Assembly: GCA_009779295.1 (NCBI GenBank)
Contig: WREN01000132.1
Coordinates: 1 to 6,563, forward strand
Source of the DNA: Oscillospiraceae bacterium
GTDB lineage: Bacteria > Bacillota > Clostridia > Oscillospirales > CAG-272
DNA: 6,563 nucleotides
Direction of reading: 5' to 3'
Numbering within the stretch: position 1 is the stretch's first letter; every line of letters starts with the position of its first letter. Of this stretch, positions 1-6,550 are shown one piece after another. Made by a program: the position numbers and the translations under genes. Below the pieces are notes generated by a model. It did no database searches. It was given only the letters and a program-made list of their open reading frames with translations, and was not told the origin of the DNA.

Positions 1-4
1 ACAT
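1..4 (-). CDS. start of a further downstream operon gene (only the start codon is in the window)
   Basis: Reading leftward, the stop codon of the preceding amidohydrolase (16-18) runs straight into a TAGGAGA Shine-Dalgarno sequence (about 13-19), followed by AACATAAA and then ATG at positions 4-2. The spacing of about 8 nt is ideal. The simplest explanation is that the operon continues with another gene 11 bp after the amidohydrolase stop. Nothing can be said about its product. Confidence 0.45.
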
Positions 5-15
5 TTTATGTTCTC

Positions 16-795
16 CTAACTGCGCCTGAACGACATCAGACGCGCAAAGTTTTCCCTGAGAACCAAATGCTTTTCCTCTTCGGAGAGCTTGGAAAATACG
101 TGATTGCCCACCTGCGGACGCGGGTCGAAGAAAGAAAAATCGGTTCCGAATAGCAAATTCCCCGCTCCGATGAGCGAAACCGTCTTTTCAAGGATTCCAT
201 TGGTCACCGTCGAACCAGCGCTGTCTATGAAAAAATTCGGCGTTTGTTTCGCCAGTTCAAAGAATGACGGAACGTTGATACCGTCCCAGTTGATACCATA
301 ATGCGCCTGAACAAAGAAAGCGTCCGGATATTTCTCGCAAACTTTCGCCATGACCGGAACATCCGGGAAATTATGAGCCATGATGGTGATCCTGCGTTCG
401 TTGGCGAATTGATACACCAAATCATACCGCCATGTATCGGCGGGCGAATCAATAAGCGAGGAGTGGAATTTGATTGCTGAGAAACCCAATTTGTCAAAGC
501 AGCGTTCCAATTCCGGTATGATTTTTTCCTGATGATACGGATTGATACACGCGTAACCCATCACCCTGCCGTTAGACTCGCGGATTGCTTGCCCGACGAT
601 GGTATTTCCGTAAATCGGATCTACCTCCAGCGAAGCGTGGTGCGATACGCAGACCCGTTCGATACCGCACAGATCCATCACGCGCATCATACTTGCCGCT
701 GTTTGTCTGGGTACATAAAACAGTTTGTACGGTCCCATATGCCCGTGGCTGTCGATGATACGGTAACGTTTGATCGTTTCGAGCATATCAGCCAT
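16..795 (-). CDS. TIM-barrel metal-dependent hydrolase (amidohydrolase_2 family), metal site intact
   Basis: This 259-residue protein fits the amidohydrolase-related family PF04909, whose members are cytoplasmic TIM-barrel hydrolases or decarboxylases acting on small acids, lactones or amides. Visible markers in order are: the strand-1 HxH motif in IDSHGHMG (H17, H19), a strand-4 segment IKFH (K109, H111), H141 in IMAHNF (strand 5), H165 in VQAHYG (strand 6) and the closing GTDF with D219 (strand 8). That is the complete set expected for one or two bound metal ions. The length is typical for the compact members. There is no signal peptide. The start is supported by GAGGTGAA at 801-808, inside the end of the upstream gene. 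The ATG overlaps that gene's stop (ATGGCTGA, 8 bp), so translation is probably coupled. The substrate is unknown. Family assignment is firm; any specific activity would be a guess. Confidence 0.9.
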   Translation of the reverse strand: MADMLETIKRYRIIDSHGHMGPYKLFYVPRQTAASMMRVMDLCGIERVCVSHHASLEVDPIYGNTIVGQAIRESNGRVMGYACINPYHQEKIIPELERCFDKLGFSAIKFHSSLIDSPADTWRYDLVYQFANERRITIMAHNFPDVPVMAKVCEKYPDAFFVQAHYGINWDGINVPSFFELAKQTPNFFIDSAGSTVTNGILEKTVSLIGAGNLLFGTDFSFFDPRPQVGNHVFSKLSEEEKHLVLRENFARLMSFRRS

Positions 796-1555
796 AATAC
801 TTCACCTCTTTTAACAAACGCTCCAGATTTTCGCCGGCAATCATGCTTTTCTGTTCATCGGTCAGGTCACCTAATAGCACGGTTGCTTTGGCGGCATTAG
901 GGTTGGCGATCGGCATATTGCTTCCGAAGAGGAGACGTTCGGCGCCAAACTTCTCCGCAAAACCGTGCAATCCGTCAAACGCAGTATAAAGAGAGGTTTC
1001 GATATAAAGATTCGAGTGCATAGCCATCATCGGGTACAGATACCGAACCGAGCGCACGCTCATGCGCGTCAGGACGACAGGCAGTTCGGAATATCGGGCG
1101 CAGATTTTCTCGATGCCTTCAAAATCCACCTCGTTTGAAAAGTGTGTGATGTTTAAATCTATAATCAGCGGAGTTTTTAACTTTTCCAGCATTGCGAACA
1201 ATTCTCCCCACAGCCAACCGATGAGATTCAAGCCGTGAAAAACCGGAAATATCCGCACAGCCGGAATTTTGTTCTCCCGCAGGAACTGTGAAAACGCTTC
1301 GGGGTCGGGAAATTCCCCGGTGTGGTGCGGTATCGCCGCCGCACAGGGGATTAACCGTTCATGCCCGCGGGTCAAATCCAGAAGTTGGATGTTCCCGTCG
1401 TGCGCGTCGTTGAATTTCGCTAAGGAACCGTAAACCAGACTTTTGTCGATTTCAGCTTCGTCCATCGCGCATAAAAATTCTTCGGCGGTTTCGTAACAAT
1501 CGCCGGTGTTTTGTTTCCATGTTCCCAGCATGGCGTTGCAATCAAAAAGTTTCAT
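788..1555 (-). CDS. amidohydrolase-like TIM-barrel protein with degenerate metal site (probable pseudoenzyme)
   Basis: This 255-residue protein has the same strand layout as its downstream neighbour, but the metal ligands are gone. The strand-1 HxH is replaced by FDCNAMLG (N7, M9). The strand-4 Lys position reads VRIFP (101-104). Strand 5 reads LIIDLN with no His. Strand 6 ends LTRMS, with R164 where His is expected. The terminal GTDF-like motif is FGSNMP, with N213 in place of the catalytic Asp. The frame is otherwise intact and the sequence is well formed, so this looks like a maintained protein and not decay. The start at 1555 is set by TGAGGTGA (1566-1573), about 10 nt upstream. It lies 148 bp after the lipoprotein gene, across the nested repeat, and overlaps the next gene by 8 bp. 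I infer a non-catalytic partner, or an enzyme using different chemistry. A metal-independent lactonase or decarboxylase of this superfamily is the main alternative. Confidence 0.8.
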   Translation of the reverse strand: MKLFDCNAMLGTWKQNTGDCYETAEEFLCAMDEAEIDKSLVYGSLAKFNDAHDGNIQLLDLTRGHERLIPCAAAIPHHTGEFPDPEAFSQFLRENKIPAVRIFPVFHGLNLIGWLWGELFAMLEKLKTPLIIDLNITHFSNEVDFEGIEKICARYSELPVVLTRMSVRSVRYLYPMMAMHSNLYIETSLYTAFDGLHGFAEKFGAERLLFGSNMPIANPNAAKATVLLGDLTDEQKSMIAGENLERLLKEVKYYG

Positions 1556-1595
1556 TTTATTTTTGTCACCTCATATTAATTATATAGCCCTATTT

Positions 1596-1697
1596 AACCA
1601 CCCCGCCCTTTGGGCACCCCTCCAAGGAGGGGAATGGCGCGTTCTAAATTCCCCTCCTTGGAGGGGTGGCAAACGCAAAGCGTTTGACGGGGTGGTT
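1596..1697. repeat. nested palindromic element (about 102 bp), intergenic
   Basis: The ends are a 9-bp inverted repeat, AACCACCCC (1596-1604) and GGGGTGGTT (1689-1697). Inside lies a perfect 21-bp inverted repeat, 1615-1635 against 1648-1668, built from CACCCCTCCAAGGAGGGG and flanking bases, around a 12-nt centre. Each inner arm is itself nearly palindromic (CCCCTCC-AA-GGAGGGG). Between outer and inner arms sits a small side hairpin on each side: GCCC-TTT-GGGC on the left (1605-1615) and AAACGC-AAA-GCGTTT on the right (1671-1685). The side hairpins differ in sequence but keep their pairing, which suggests the shape is what is conserved. The element starts 7 nt after the lipoprotein stop codon. 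No T-run follows it in either direction, so it does not look like a standard intrinsic terminator. It resembles dispersed non-coding repeats I recall from clostridial genomes. Confidence 0.85.
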
Positions 1698-1703
1698 TCA
1701 AAG

Positions 1704-3161
1704 TTATCCAAGCGATCTGAAAGTATCAATTATCTTATCCATATCGGCGTTTATTTTATTTACTATGGATTCGTATGCGGACGGGAATGTATTGGCGTTT
1801 TTGAGTACAAACGGCGCGAACATTTCCCTGATACCGCCGAAATTGTATATCAAACCCAAATCGAAAGTACCGGAATCGAAAATTATATCGAGCATTATAG
1901 GAGAATCTTCATCGCGCGTGATTTTTGTCTGAAGGTTGATTTCATAATACGCAGGCAGCACCAACAAACGTCCGTAGTATGCTAACGCTTCCAAAACCGC
2001 GCCGGTCTCTTCGGCGTCGGGAACCGTTATCGGTATCGCGACGCCCGGGCTTGCGTATGAATACGCGTGATGGTAACCTTCCTGACTTTCCTCATATTTC
2101 GGCAGAGGGATGAATCCGAAATCGCTTTCCATTTCACGGATTATAGTAAAGTTCATCATCGCGGACAGTCTGAATAAAAACTGGTTATTCATAAACGCGT
2201 TGTTTGCGGTGATAGCGTAGTTGCCGCCGAAAACGGTCGTTTCGGCGAACGCCGTGTCGTCGTTGAACATTGCTATGGTTTTATCGATGATACCCATGAC
2301 GCGCTCGTTATCGACTGACGGATAAGGTATATCGTCCCTGTCTTTTCTTACCAGTTGCTCTCCGCCGGCGTAAATCATGTATATGATATTCTGCTTATCA
2401 GTTATGAAACCGTACTGGTCGTCCATATCCATTTTGCCGTCGCCGTTCAAATCGCGGTTCAAGCCTTTACATATGTCGTGCAATGTATCAAGCGTCCACT
2501 TATTTTCATATACATATTTGTAAGGCATTTCCAAACCTTCATTGACTATCATGGCTTTATTGAATATCATTCCGGCGATGCCGTCGTTGTCAATAAGGCT
2601 AACGTCGCCCAATGTATAGAACAACTTGTGCATTACCGAAAGATTTTCACAAGCGTTCCTGCTCCACCACGGCATTTCAAAATGCAGCGTATCGATTACA
2701 TTCAGATCAAGCAGCAAACCTTCGCCGGCAATTTGGCTTACGTCCGTCATTTGCGGCATGATCAAATCATATGAATTACCTTCCGCCATAACATCTTTCC
2801 GCGCGTCGGTGACGACCGCCTTTGAATAGATCGGAGTTATCACACAATTATACAATTCCTCAACGGCTATAACCCTCTCACGGATAGCGTCATTGACGGG
2901 TTCCCCGCTCATTTCGGGAAACGCTTCGAAGTCGCGCGAATTGACCCAGCCGTGCGATTCCTGTACTAAAATGTTATACGAGCGGCCGTTAAGATTATAA
3001 TCTTTTAGATTCGGTTTTGGAAGCGCTTTCGGATCTTCTGTTTCTTCATTACCAGAAATCCCCCCCACAGAAGTTTCTTCCATTGTTTTATTTTCACTGC
3101 CACTCCCGCAAGCGGAAATGAATAGAACTAACACCAATAAAATTAATAATAATTTTTTCAT
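1704..3161 (-). CDS. extracellular substrate-binding lipoprotein (ABC transporter type)
   Basis: This 485-residue protein begins with a lipoprotein signal peptide: MKK, a hydrophobic stretch to about residue 15, then the lipobox ISAC with Cys18 as the predicted lipidated residue. A Gly/Ser/Glu-rich linker follows to about residue 50. The body has the look of family-1 extracellular solute-binding proteins: YNILV near 62-66, a YDLIMPQMTD segment (131-140) and a WTLDTLHDICKGL segment (222-234). Residues 237-248 (DLNGDGKMDMDD) form a perfect EF-hand or dockerin-style calcium loop with D237, N239, D241, D245 and D248 as ligands. The loop is followed by QYGF, as often seen in clostridial and paenibacillal sugar-binding lipoproteins. 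The start is fixed by AGAGGAG (about 3170-3176), and the gene begins 3 bp after the cysteine hydrolase stop. No permease or ATPase gene lies in the window. An oligosaccharide ligand is suggested by the neighbouring glycosidase but is not proven. Confidence 0.85.
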   Translation of the reverse strand: MKKLLLILLVLVLFISACGSGSENKTMEETSVGGISGNEETEDPKALPKPNLKDYNLNGRSYNILVQESHGWVNSRDFEAFPEMSGEPVNDAIRERVIAVEELYNCVITPIYSKAVVTDARKDVMAEGNSYDLIMPQMTDVSQIAGEGLLLDLNVIDTLHFEMPWWSRNACENLSVMHKLFYTLGDVSLIDNDGIAGMIFNKAMIVNEGLEMPYKYVYENKWTLDTLHDICKGLNRDLNGDGKMDMDDQYGFITDKQNIIYMIYAGGEQLVRKDRDDIPYPSVDNERVMGIIDKTIAMFNDDTAFAETTVFGGNYAITANNAFMNNQFLFRLSAMMNFTIIREMESDFGFIPLPKYEESQEGYHHAYSYASPGVAIPITVPDAEETGAVLEALAYYGRLLVLPAYYEINLQTKITRDEDSPIMLDIIFDSGTFDLGLIYNFGGIREMFAPFVLKNANTFPSAYESIVNKINADMDKIIDTFRSLG

Positions 3162-3164
3162 AAA

Positions 3165-3956
3165 TTAGCACTCCTCTTTATTCAACCCTTCAAGGAAATC
3201 ATCAAGGCTGAAAATCAAACCGATTCCGGTCAATGCCCTCTCCTTCGTGAGCTGATGCTCCGACGTTTCTTTGTTTTCAACCGCCGTCGTCGCCTCGCGG
3301 ATTATTGTACACAGAAAACCCCGCCGCATCATGTCAACCATACCACAAGGTGCCGCTTGTATGCACGCATCAACACAGTATCCTATATAAAGGAGATGGT
3401 CGACGCCTTCCTTTTGGCAAAGTTTGAAAAGCTGATTGGTATTTATAACGATGGATTCTCCGGGAACGGGACGGGCGTTCGGAAGAAAATCTAAATTTTC
3501 ACACGAACGATTTCGATCAGCGTGATTTTCTTTGCCCGGGAAGTTGTAATCATTCTTGAATTGTAAGATCGCGCGCGTGGTTTCGCCCGAATTAATCCAC
3601 GGATAAGTGCACTCAACACCGTCATTAACATAGTTCTCATGCCCGACGTACATCGGACCGTTATACCCGACATGGATAACTTTCAAGCCGCTTTTCCGTA
3701 TCGCGCTCATTAGCGGAGGAAATATAACGCGGTCGATTTCTATAGCGCGCGGCATATATTCGCACGAACGGAACATGCCGGGGTATTTTTCCGGCGTACC
3801 GTAATCTATAGCGTGCATAACAATTACTGCCGTGGTATCAAGATCGAAATCAAGTTCGGTTTTTTTCCAACCGCCGTAACCTTGGCCGGGAACCGGCAGG
3901 GATACATCAGCGCTGGTTTGATCGTAATAACATATTTTGAATTTCGTTTTTCTCAT
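3165..3956 (-). CDS. cysteine hydrolase of the isochorismatase-like fold, altered catalytic triad
   Basis: This 263-residue cytoplasmic protein shows the Rossmann-like isochorismatase fold. The first core strand is TAVIVMHAID (42-51), the second is LKVIHVG (91-97), then comes the pre-nucleophile segment VPGESIVIN (164-172) and the nucleophile motif LLYIGYCVDACIQ (188-200), with C198 as the expected catalytic cysteine. The family normally uses Asp-Lys-Cys. Here the Asp position in strand 1 appears to be H48, and the Lys that normally follows the 'PGD.vv.K' segment is absent (IVINTNQ, 169-175). Members hydrolyse amides, ureido groups or vinyl ethers; which of these applies here cannot be read. 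A 40-residue N-terminal extension precedes the core. The start is supported by AAAGGAA (3968-3974) with a rather long spacing. The gene lies 22 bp after the glycosidase and 3 bp before the lipoprotein gene. Confidence 0.85.
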   Translation of the reverse strand: MRKTKFKICYYDQTSADVSLPVPGQGYGGWKKTELDFDLDTTAVIVMHAIDYGTPEKYPGMFRSCEYMPRAIEIDRVIFPPLMSAIRKSGLKVIHVGYNGPMYVGHENYVNDGVECTYPWINSGETTRAILQFKNDYNFPGKENHADRNRSCENLDFLPNARPVPGESIVINTNQLFKLCQKEGVDHLLYIGYCVDACIQAAPCGMVDMMRRGFLCTIIREATTAVENKETSEHQLTKERALTGIGLIFSLDDFLEGLNKEEC

Positions 3957-3978
3957 TTTGTTGTTAATTCCTTTGTTT

Positions 3979-6000
3979 TTAATTTTGTTTTCTTCTTATA
4001 AATATCAATGAAGCCGAACGCGGGTTCTCATGATTGACCGTGATTTCGTTTCCACCTTTAATGTAACCGATAATGCCTTTGTCAGCGTCCCTCAATTCAT
4101 AATCCTTTCCTTCGTCCAACATCGACAACTTCGCGGTAAACGACGGTATCCCGCAATCCTCCATGCGGAAAGCGAACAATACGCCTTTATCTGTTTCCGG
4201 ATCGTAAAACATGAAACTTGTCCAGCCCGTTCTGTCATTTTCCGGTTTCCATTCCGTCAGCACATAAAAATCTTTTAACAAAAATTCTTTTACGGAATTC
4301 CACTCGTTTACGCCGAAACGAACCATATCGAAATCCGTGTCGGGATCCTGAACCCATTGAGCGGTGATATTAAACACAGGCAAATACGACGCTCGGTAGA
4401 TATACGGGTCGCGTTTGCCATCGGCGGCAAGCTGATAATTCTGTTCTGTTGTCAATGCGCCGCAGAACGGTATCCATTTGTTGAACGATGAAGTCATGGA
4501 AAGCCGCAATGAAGTCGTGGTGCGATCGGAATCGCTTCTCAACAGCGGTACGCCGCGTCGCATAGATTCCAGATCGTTGCGGCCGCCGCCGCTCGCGCAC
4601 GAATCCACGAACGTATCTTTACCGTTCTTGCCGCAGTATTCGATGATCGCGTCCCAAAGTTTATAATGTCCGACTACCGCTTTGTTTTCGGTTATGCCCA
4701 TACGGTTTCCGCCCTCCGCCGCGTCGGCGTTCGTCCAGCATTGGGTCGGATAACAGTTATTGTCCTCGCGGTACATATCTACGCCGTGCGTATCCATCAT
4801 GGATATAATGCGGTTCGCCGTCCATTCGAGACACTCCGGATCCCCGATGTTGTTCGAGATAACGCCGCCTCCGTCGGGCATCGACCATTCAGACTTATAC
4901 CCGTAGTTTTCGACAAGCCCGTCAACATGCGTGACGCGTTCCGGCTCAAACCATACAAGCGTTTTCATGCCGTTTGCTCGTGCGAAGTCGGTCGATTCAT
5001 TGAACGTTTTGTCAGGCCATTTTTCCGTGTCAAGCTCCCATGTGCCGATAGTTCCCCACCAATCGGATTCAACGGTTTTGCCGTAAGGGTCGAAATACCA
5101 GCCCGCGTCGAACCATCTGTAGTCAGGCTTGATATTTTCGCTCAGCATTTTTTCAAACGTCGGTCGCCATGTGAAATAACGTTCCGAAATGCTCCCGTCT
5201 GAATTCGGCAACCCTGTATCATTAGAGAAACAATTAGTACTGAACGGCTTCAGCGGATCGCCGTTTGCGTTCACGCGCGGCATATTGCAGTTGATATACC
5301 AGCTGCGCCACAGATTAGTCGCGTAGTCTTCGTCGCGTTTCGTGTAGGGTATGAATAACATCAACGCCGTGCGTATACTTTCACCCGGTTTGAGATATGT
5401 GCATAAGCCGTTTGTACCGGTTGCGGTGAAATGTGTTTCGTTATTAGCTTTGGCTGCAAAGCCAGCTTCCCATGTCCCGCCCCATCCGATTGCGATAAGC
5501 GTGCCGCCGCTTCCGTTTTCAAGATTATAATACGGGAAATAAATATGCGTAGGTTTGCTTATCGTGGATTTATGGCTTACGCCGCCTTCGGTTAATTTGT
5601 GTTCATACGGTTTGTATTGATTTTGATGGTCTCCGAGTATGCCGCGCAGTACCGGATTTTCTCCGGTGAAAACCATATCCGCCGCTTTCAAATCTTTAAT
5701 TACGCCTGTGTTTTCGCCGCCTGTATTTTCAAACCATACGGTCCATTCATACGCGCCGTAATTTTCATAATACGCGGTGTTTACTTTTATTGTCAGATTG
5801 CTGTATTCTAAAACGAATACGTTTTCTTCTTTTTCTCCCTTGACAGTAACCGTATTTTTTAACTGCTTGAATATATTCCCGTTAAACCCGCGGTAAACTG
5901 TGCCGTTATAGTTAAAACTGACCGGAAGTGTTCCGAGATCTCCTATATATCCGTCGTATATTTCCCTTGACGCCGGATTTTTATAATTCATTTTTGACAT
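3979..6000 (-). CDS. alpha-galactosidase-like glycoside hydrolase, GH36/melibiase type
   Basis: This 673-residue protein has the GH36 layout: an N-terminal beta-sandwich (about 1-230), a TIM barrel (about 230-570) and a C-terminal beta domain ending near residue 668. Family markers in order are RWFDAGWY (295-302), LVWFEPERV (348-356), GVDMYREDNN (406-415), where D413 matches the nucleophile of the usual 'YLKWDMN' motif, CASGGGRND (468-476), and LLRSDSD (486-492), where D490 fits the acid/base residue. The family releases alpha-galactose from melibiose- or raffinose-like sugars by a retaining mechanism. RED in place of KWD marks a divergent subgroup, so the true sugar may differ. It is close to the usual 700-residue family length, without a signal peptide, so cytoplasmic. 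The start at 6000 has a perfect AGGAGG (6007-6012) at 6-nt spacing. It is the first gene of the series, after the promoter at 6067-6095. Confidence 0.9.
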   Translation of the reverse strand: MSKMNYKNPASREIYDGYIGDLGTLPVSFNYNGTVYRGFNGNIFKQLKNTVTVKGEKEENVFVLEYSNLTIKVNTAYYENYGAYEWTVWFENTGGENTGVIKDLKAADMVFTGENPVLRGILGDHQNQYKPYEHKLTEGGVSHKSTISKPTHIYFPYYNLENGSGGTLIAIGWGGTWEAGFAAKANNETHFTATGTNGLCTYLKPGESIRTALMLFIPYTKRDEDYATNLWRSWYINCNMPRVNANGDPLKPFSTNCFSNDTGLPNSDGSISERYFTWRPTFEKMLSENIKPDYRWFDAGWYFDPYGKTVESDWWGTIGTWELDTEKWPDKTFNESTDFARANGMKTLVWFEPERVTHVDGLVENYGYKSEWSMPDGGGVISNNIGDPECLEWTANRIISMMDTHGVDMYREDNNCYPTQCWTNADAAEGGNRMGITENKAVVGHYKLWDAIIEYCGKNGKDTFVDSCASGGGRNDLESMRRGVPLLRSDSDRTTTSLRLSMTSSFNKWIPFCGALTTEQNYQLAADGKRDPYIYRASYLPVFNITAQWVQDPDTDFDMVRFGVNEWNSVKEFLLKDFYVLTEWKPENDRTGWTSFMFYDPETDKGVLFAFRMEDCGIPSFTAKLSMLDEGKDYELRDADKGIIGYIKGGNEITVNHENPRSASLIFIRRKQN

Positions 6001-6006
6001 AATTTC

Positions 6007-6012
6007 CCTCCT
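6007..6012 (-). promoter_or_regulatory. ribosome binding site of the glycosidase gene
   Basis: Minus-strand AGGAGG sits 6 nt before the ATG at 6000. It is a perfect anti-Shine-Dalgarno match and fixes this ATG over the in-frame Met at codon 4. Confidence 0.85.
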
Positions 6013-6055
6013 ATAATATAAACAACATAAATATTATCAATCCGATTCCTTCCAA

Positions 6056-6080
6056 ATATATGTTTTAGTATAACATATAT
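6056..6080. promoter_or_regulatory. candidate operator: 9-bp inverted repeat over the -10 box
   Basis: ATATATGTT (6056-6064) and AACATATAT (6072-6080) form a perfect inverted repeat with a 7-nt spacer. Its centre at 6068 falls on the promoter's -10 hexamer (6067-6072). A dimeric repressor bound here would block RNA polymerase, which would suit an inducible catabolic operon. The bases are mostly A and T, so part of the match could be chance. No regulator gene is in the window. Confidence 0.5.
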
Positions 6081-6095
6081 CCTTAAATAAATCAA
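6067..6095 (-). promoter_or_regulatory. sigma-A-type promoter for the leftward operon
   Basis: On the minus strand there is TTGATT (-35, 6095-6090), exactly 17 nt of spacer, then TATACT (-10, 6072-6067), preceded by TG one base upstream (extended -10). Transcription would start near 6060, giving a leader of about 60 nt before the ATG at 6000. This is the only good hexamer pair I found in the A+T-rich stretch 6013-6120. Confidence 0.7.
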
Positions 6096-6111
6096 GTTAA
6101 TATGCTTTTTA

Positions 6112-6285
6112 CTACATATTAATTATCAATATATCATATTTTTTAAAACTTATGGAATCATAAAATTCAATTTGCGCTTCATTCAATCTGAATATGATTT
6201 CATTGCCGTTATAATTTATTCCCGCCGCTTGCCCGCTGTCAGCGAAAGTTATTTTTTTTATGTCAATTGTCCCGCCAAGGCAGGT
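6112..6285 (-). pseudogene. C-terminal fragment of an unrecognised protein
   Basis: A minus-strand frame, open from an upstream stop at 6310-6312, ends with TAG at 6112-6114 and has no usable start codon. From about 6285 it reads like genuine protein: TCLGGTIDIKKITFADSGQ, then about 38 residues including NEIIFRLNEAQ and a final KYDILIINM. Upstream of that the frame turns into Arg-rich non-sense (RRRV), where it enters the aldo/keto reductase fragment in another frame. I read it as the last 55 or so residues of a protein whose body has been lost. I do not recognise the family. Its stop codon lies about 20 bp from the operon's -35 box. Confidence 0.45.
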
Positions 6286-6436
6286 AACCCTGCGCCGTGT
6301 CGATGAAATTCACGCCGAGCCGCAACGCTTCAGCGACGACTTCCGCACTCTCTTCCGGCGGCATGTTCTTCTGCGCCAGACCCATCGGCAACGCGCCGAA
6401 ACATAATTCAGTCACTTCGATTTCAGTCAGATTAAA
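6283..6436 (-). pseudogene. aldo/keto reductase N-terminal fragment
   Basis: The minus-strand frame reads NLTEIEVTELCFGALPMG, then about 16 variable residues, then EALRLGVNFIDTAQGY. This is the classic beginning of an NAD(P)H-dependent aldo/keto reductase, with the FIDTA..Y motif holding the catalytic Asp and Tyr. Only about 50 of the usual 300 or more residues are present. The start codon is missing: the frame meets a stop at 6446-6448. After GY the match ends in LPWRDN and a TGA at 6263-6265. Both ends are therefore broken. The DNA is visibly richer in G+C than the fragment to its left. It is non-functional as it stands. Confidence 0.75.
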
Positions 6437-6550
6437 CCCGATGAATTATTGGAAGCGGATATAGCCGCATATAACAAGGATTACTATTTGCTTACGGCTT
6501 TATTGGAAAAGATGTTGAATGGGGATGACGACGATGACGAAACTGAATAG
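6407..6550 (+). pseudogene. C-terminal fragment of a small acidic, possibly phage-derived protein
   Basis: A plus-strand frame, open from a stop at 6404-6406, ends at TAG 6548-6550. From about 6428 it reads QIKPDELLEADIAAYNKDYY and then LLTALLEKMLNG, finishing with five Asp and ETE. This is a plausible helical segment with an acidic tail. No ATG lies upstream in frame; the first possible starts are TTG at 6449 and ATG at 6509, neither with a convincing ribosome site. The 5' part of the gene therefore appears lost at the join with the aldo/keto reductase fragment. The tight overlap with the next gene resembles phage structural operons, but I cannot name the protein. Confidence 0.45.

Noticed and set aside
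1579..1584. Internal promoter for the two amidohydrolase genes (perfect TATAAT on the minus strand)
   Set aside because: At 16-18 nt upstream the sequence is G+C-rich repeat (GGCGGG-like) with no -35 and no TG extension. The predicted start would also fall almost on the ribosome site, so it is too weak to call.
1596..1697. Intrinsic terminator
   Set aside because: The stems are strong, but no T-run follows on either strand, and a well-formed gene with its own ribosome site continues the series just after it.
1506..1985. 159-codon plus-strand open frame across the repeat
   Set aside because: It spans the start of one minus-strand gene, the palindromic repeat and the end of another. The translated repeat gives low-complexity Gly/Trp/Arg text.
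2355..2774. 139-codon plus-strand open frame
   Set aside because: It is antisense to the binding lipoprotein, which has a clear lipobox and calcium loop. No motif of its own was seen.
4666..5202. 178-codon plus-strand open frame
   Set aside because: It lies wholly within the glycosidase gene on the other strand. Its translation is Arg/Val/His-rich with no recognisable motif and no ribosome site, so it is a shadow frame.
6099..6120. AATATG...CATATT inverted repeat upstream of the -35
   Set aside because: It has only 6-bp arms in very A+T-rich DNA and overlaps the stop codon of a gene remnant. It is likely chance.
6013..6120. Catabolite-repression (cre) site
   Set aside because: I scanned for the TGNAANCGNTNNCA pattern around the promoter and leader and found no acceptable match.
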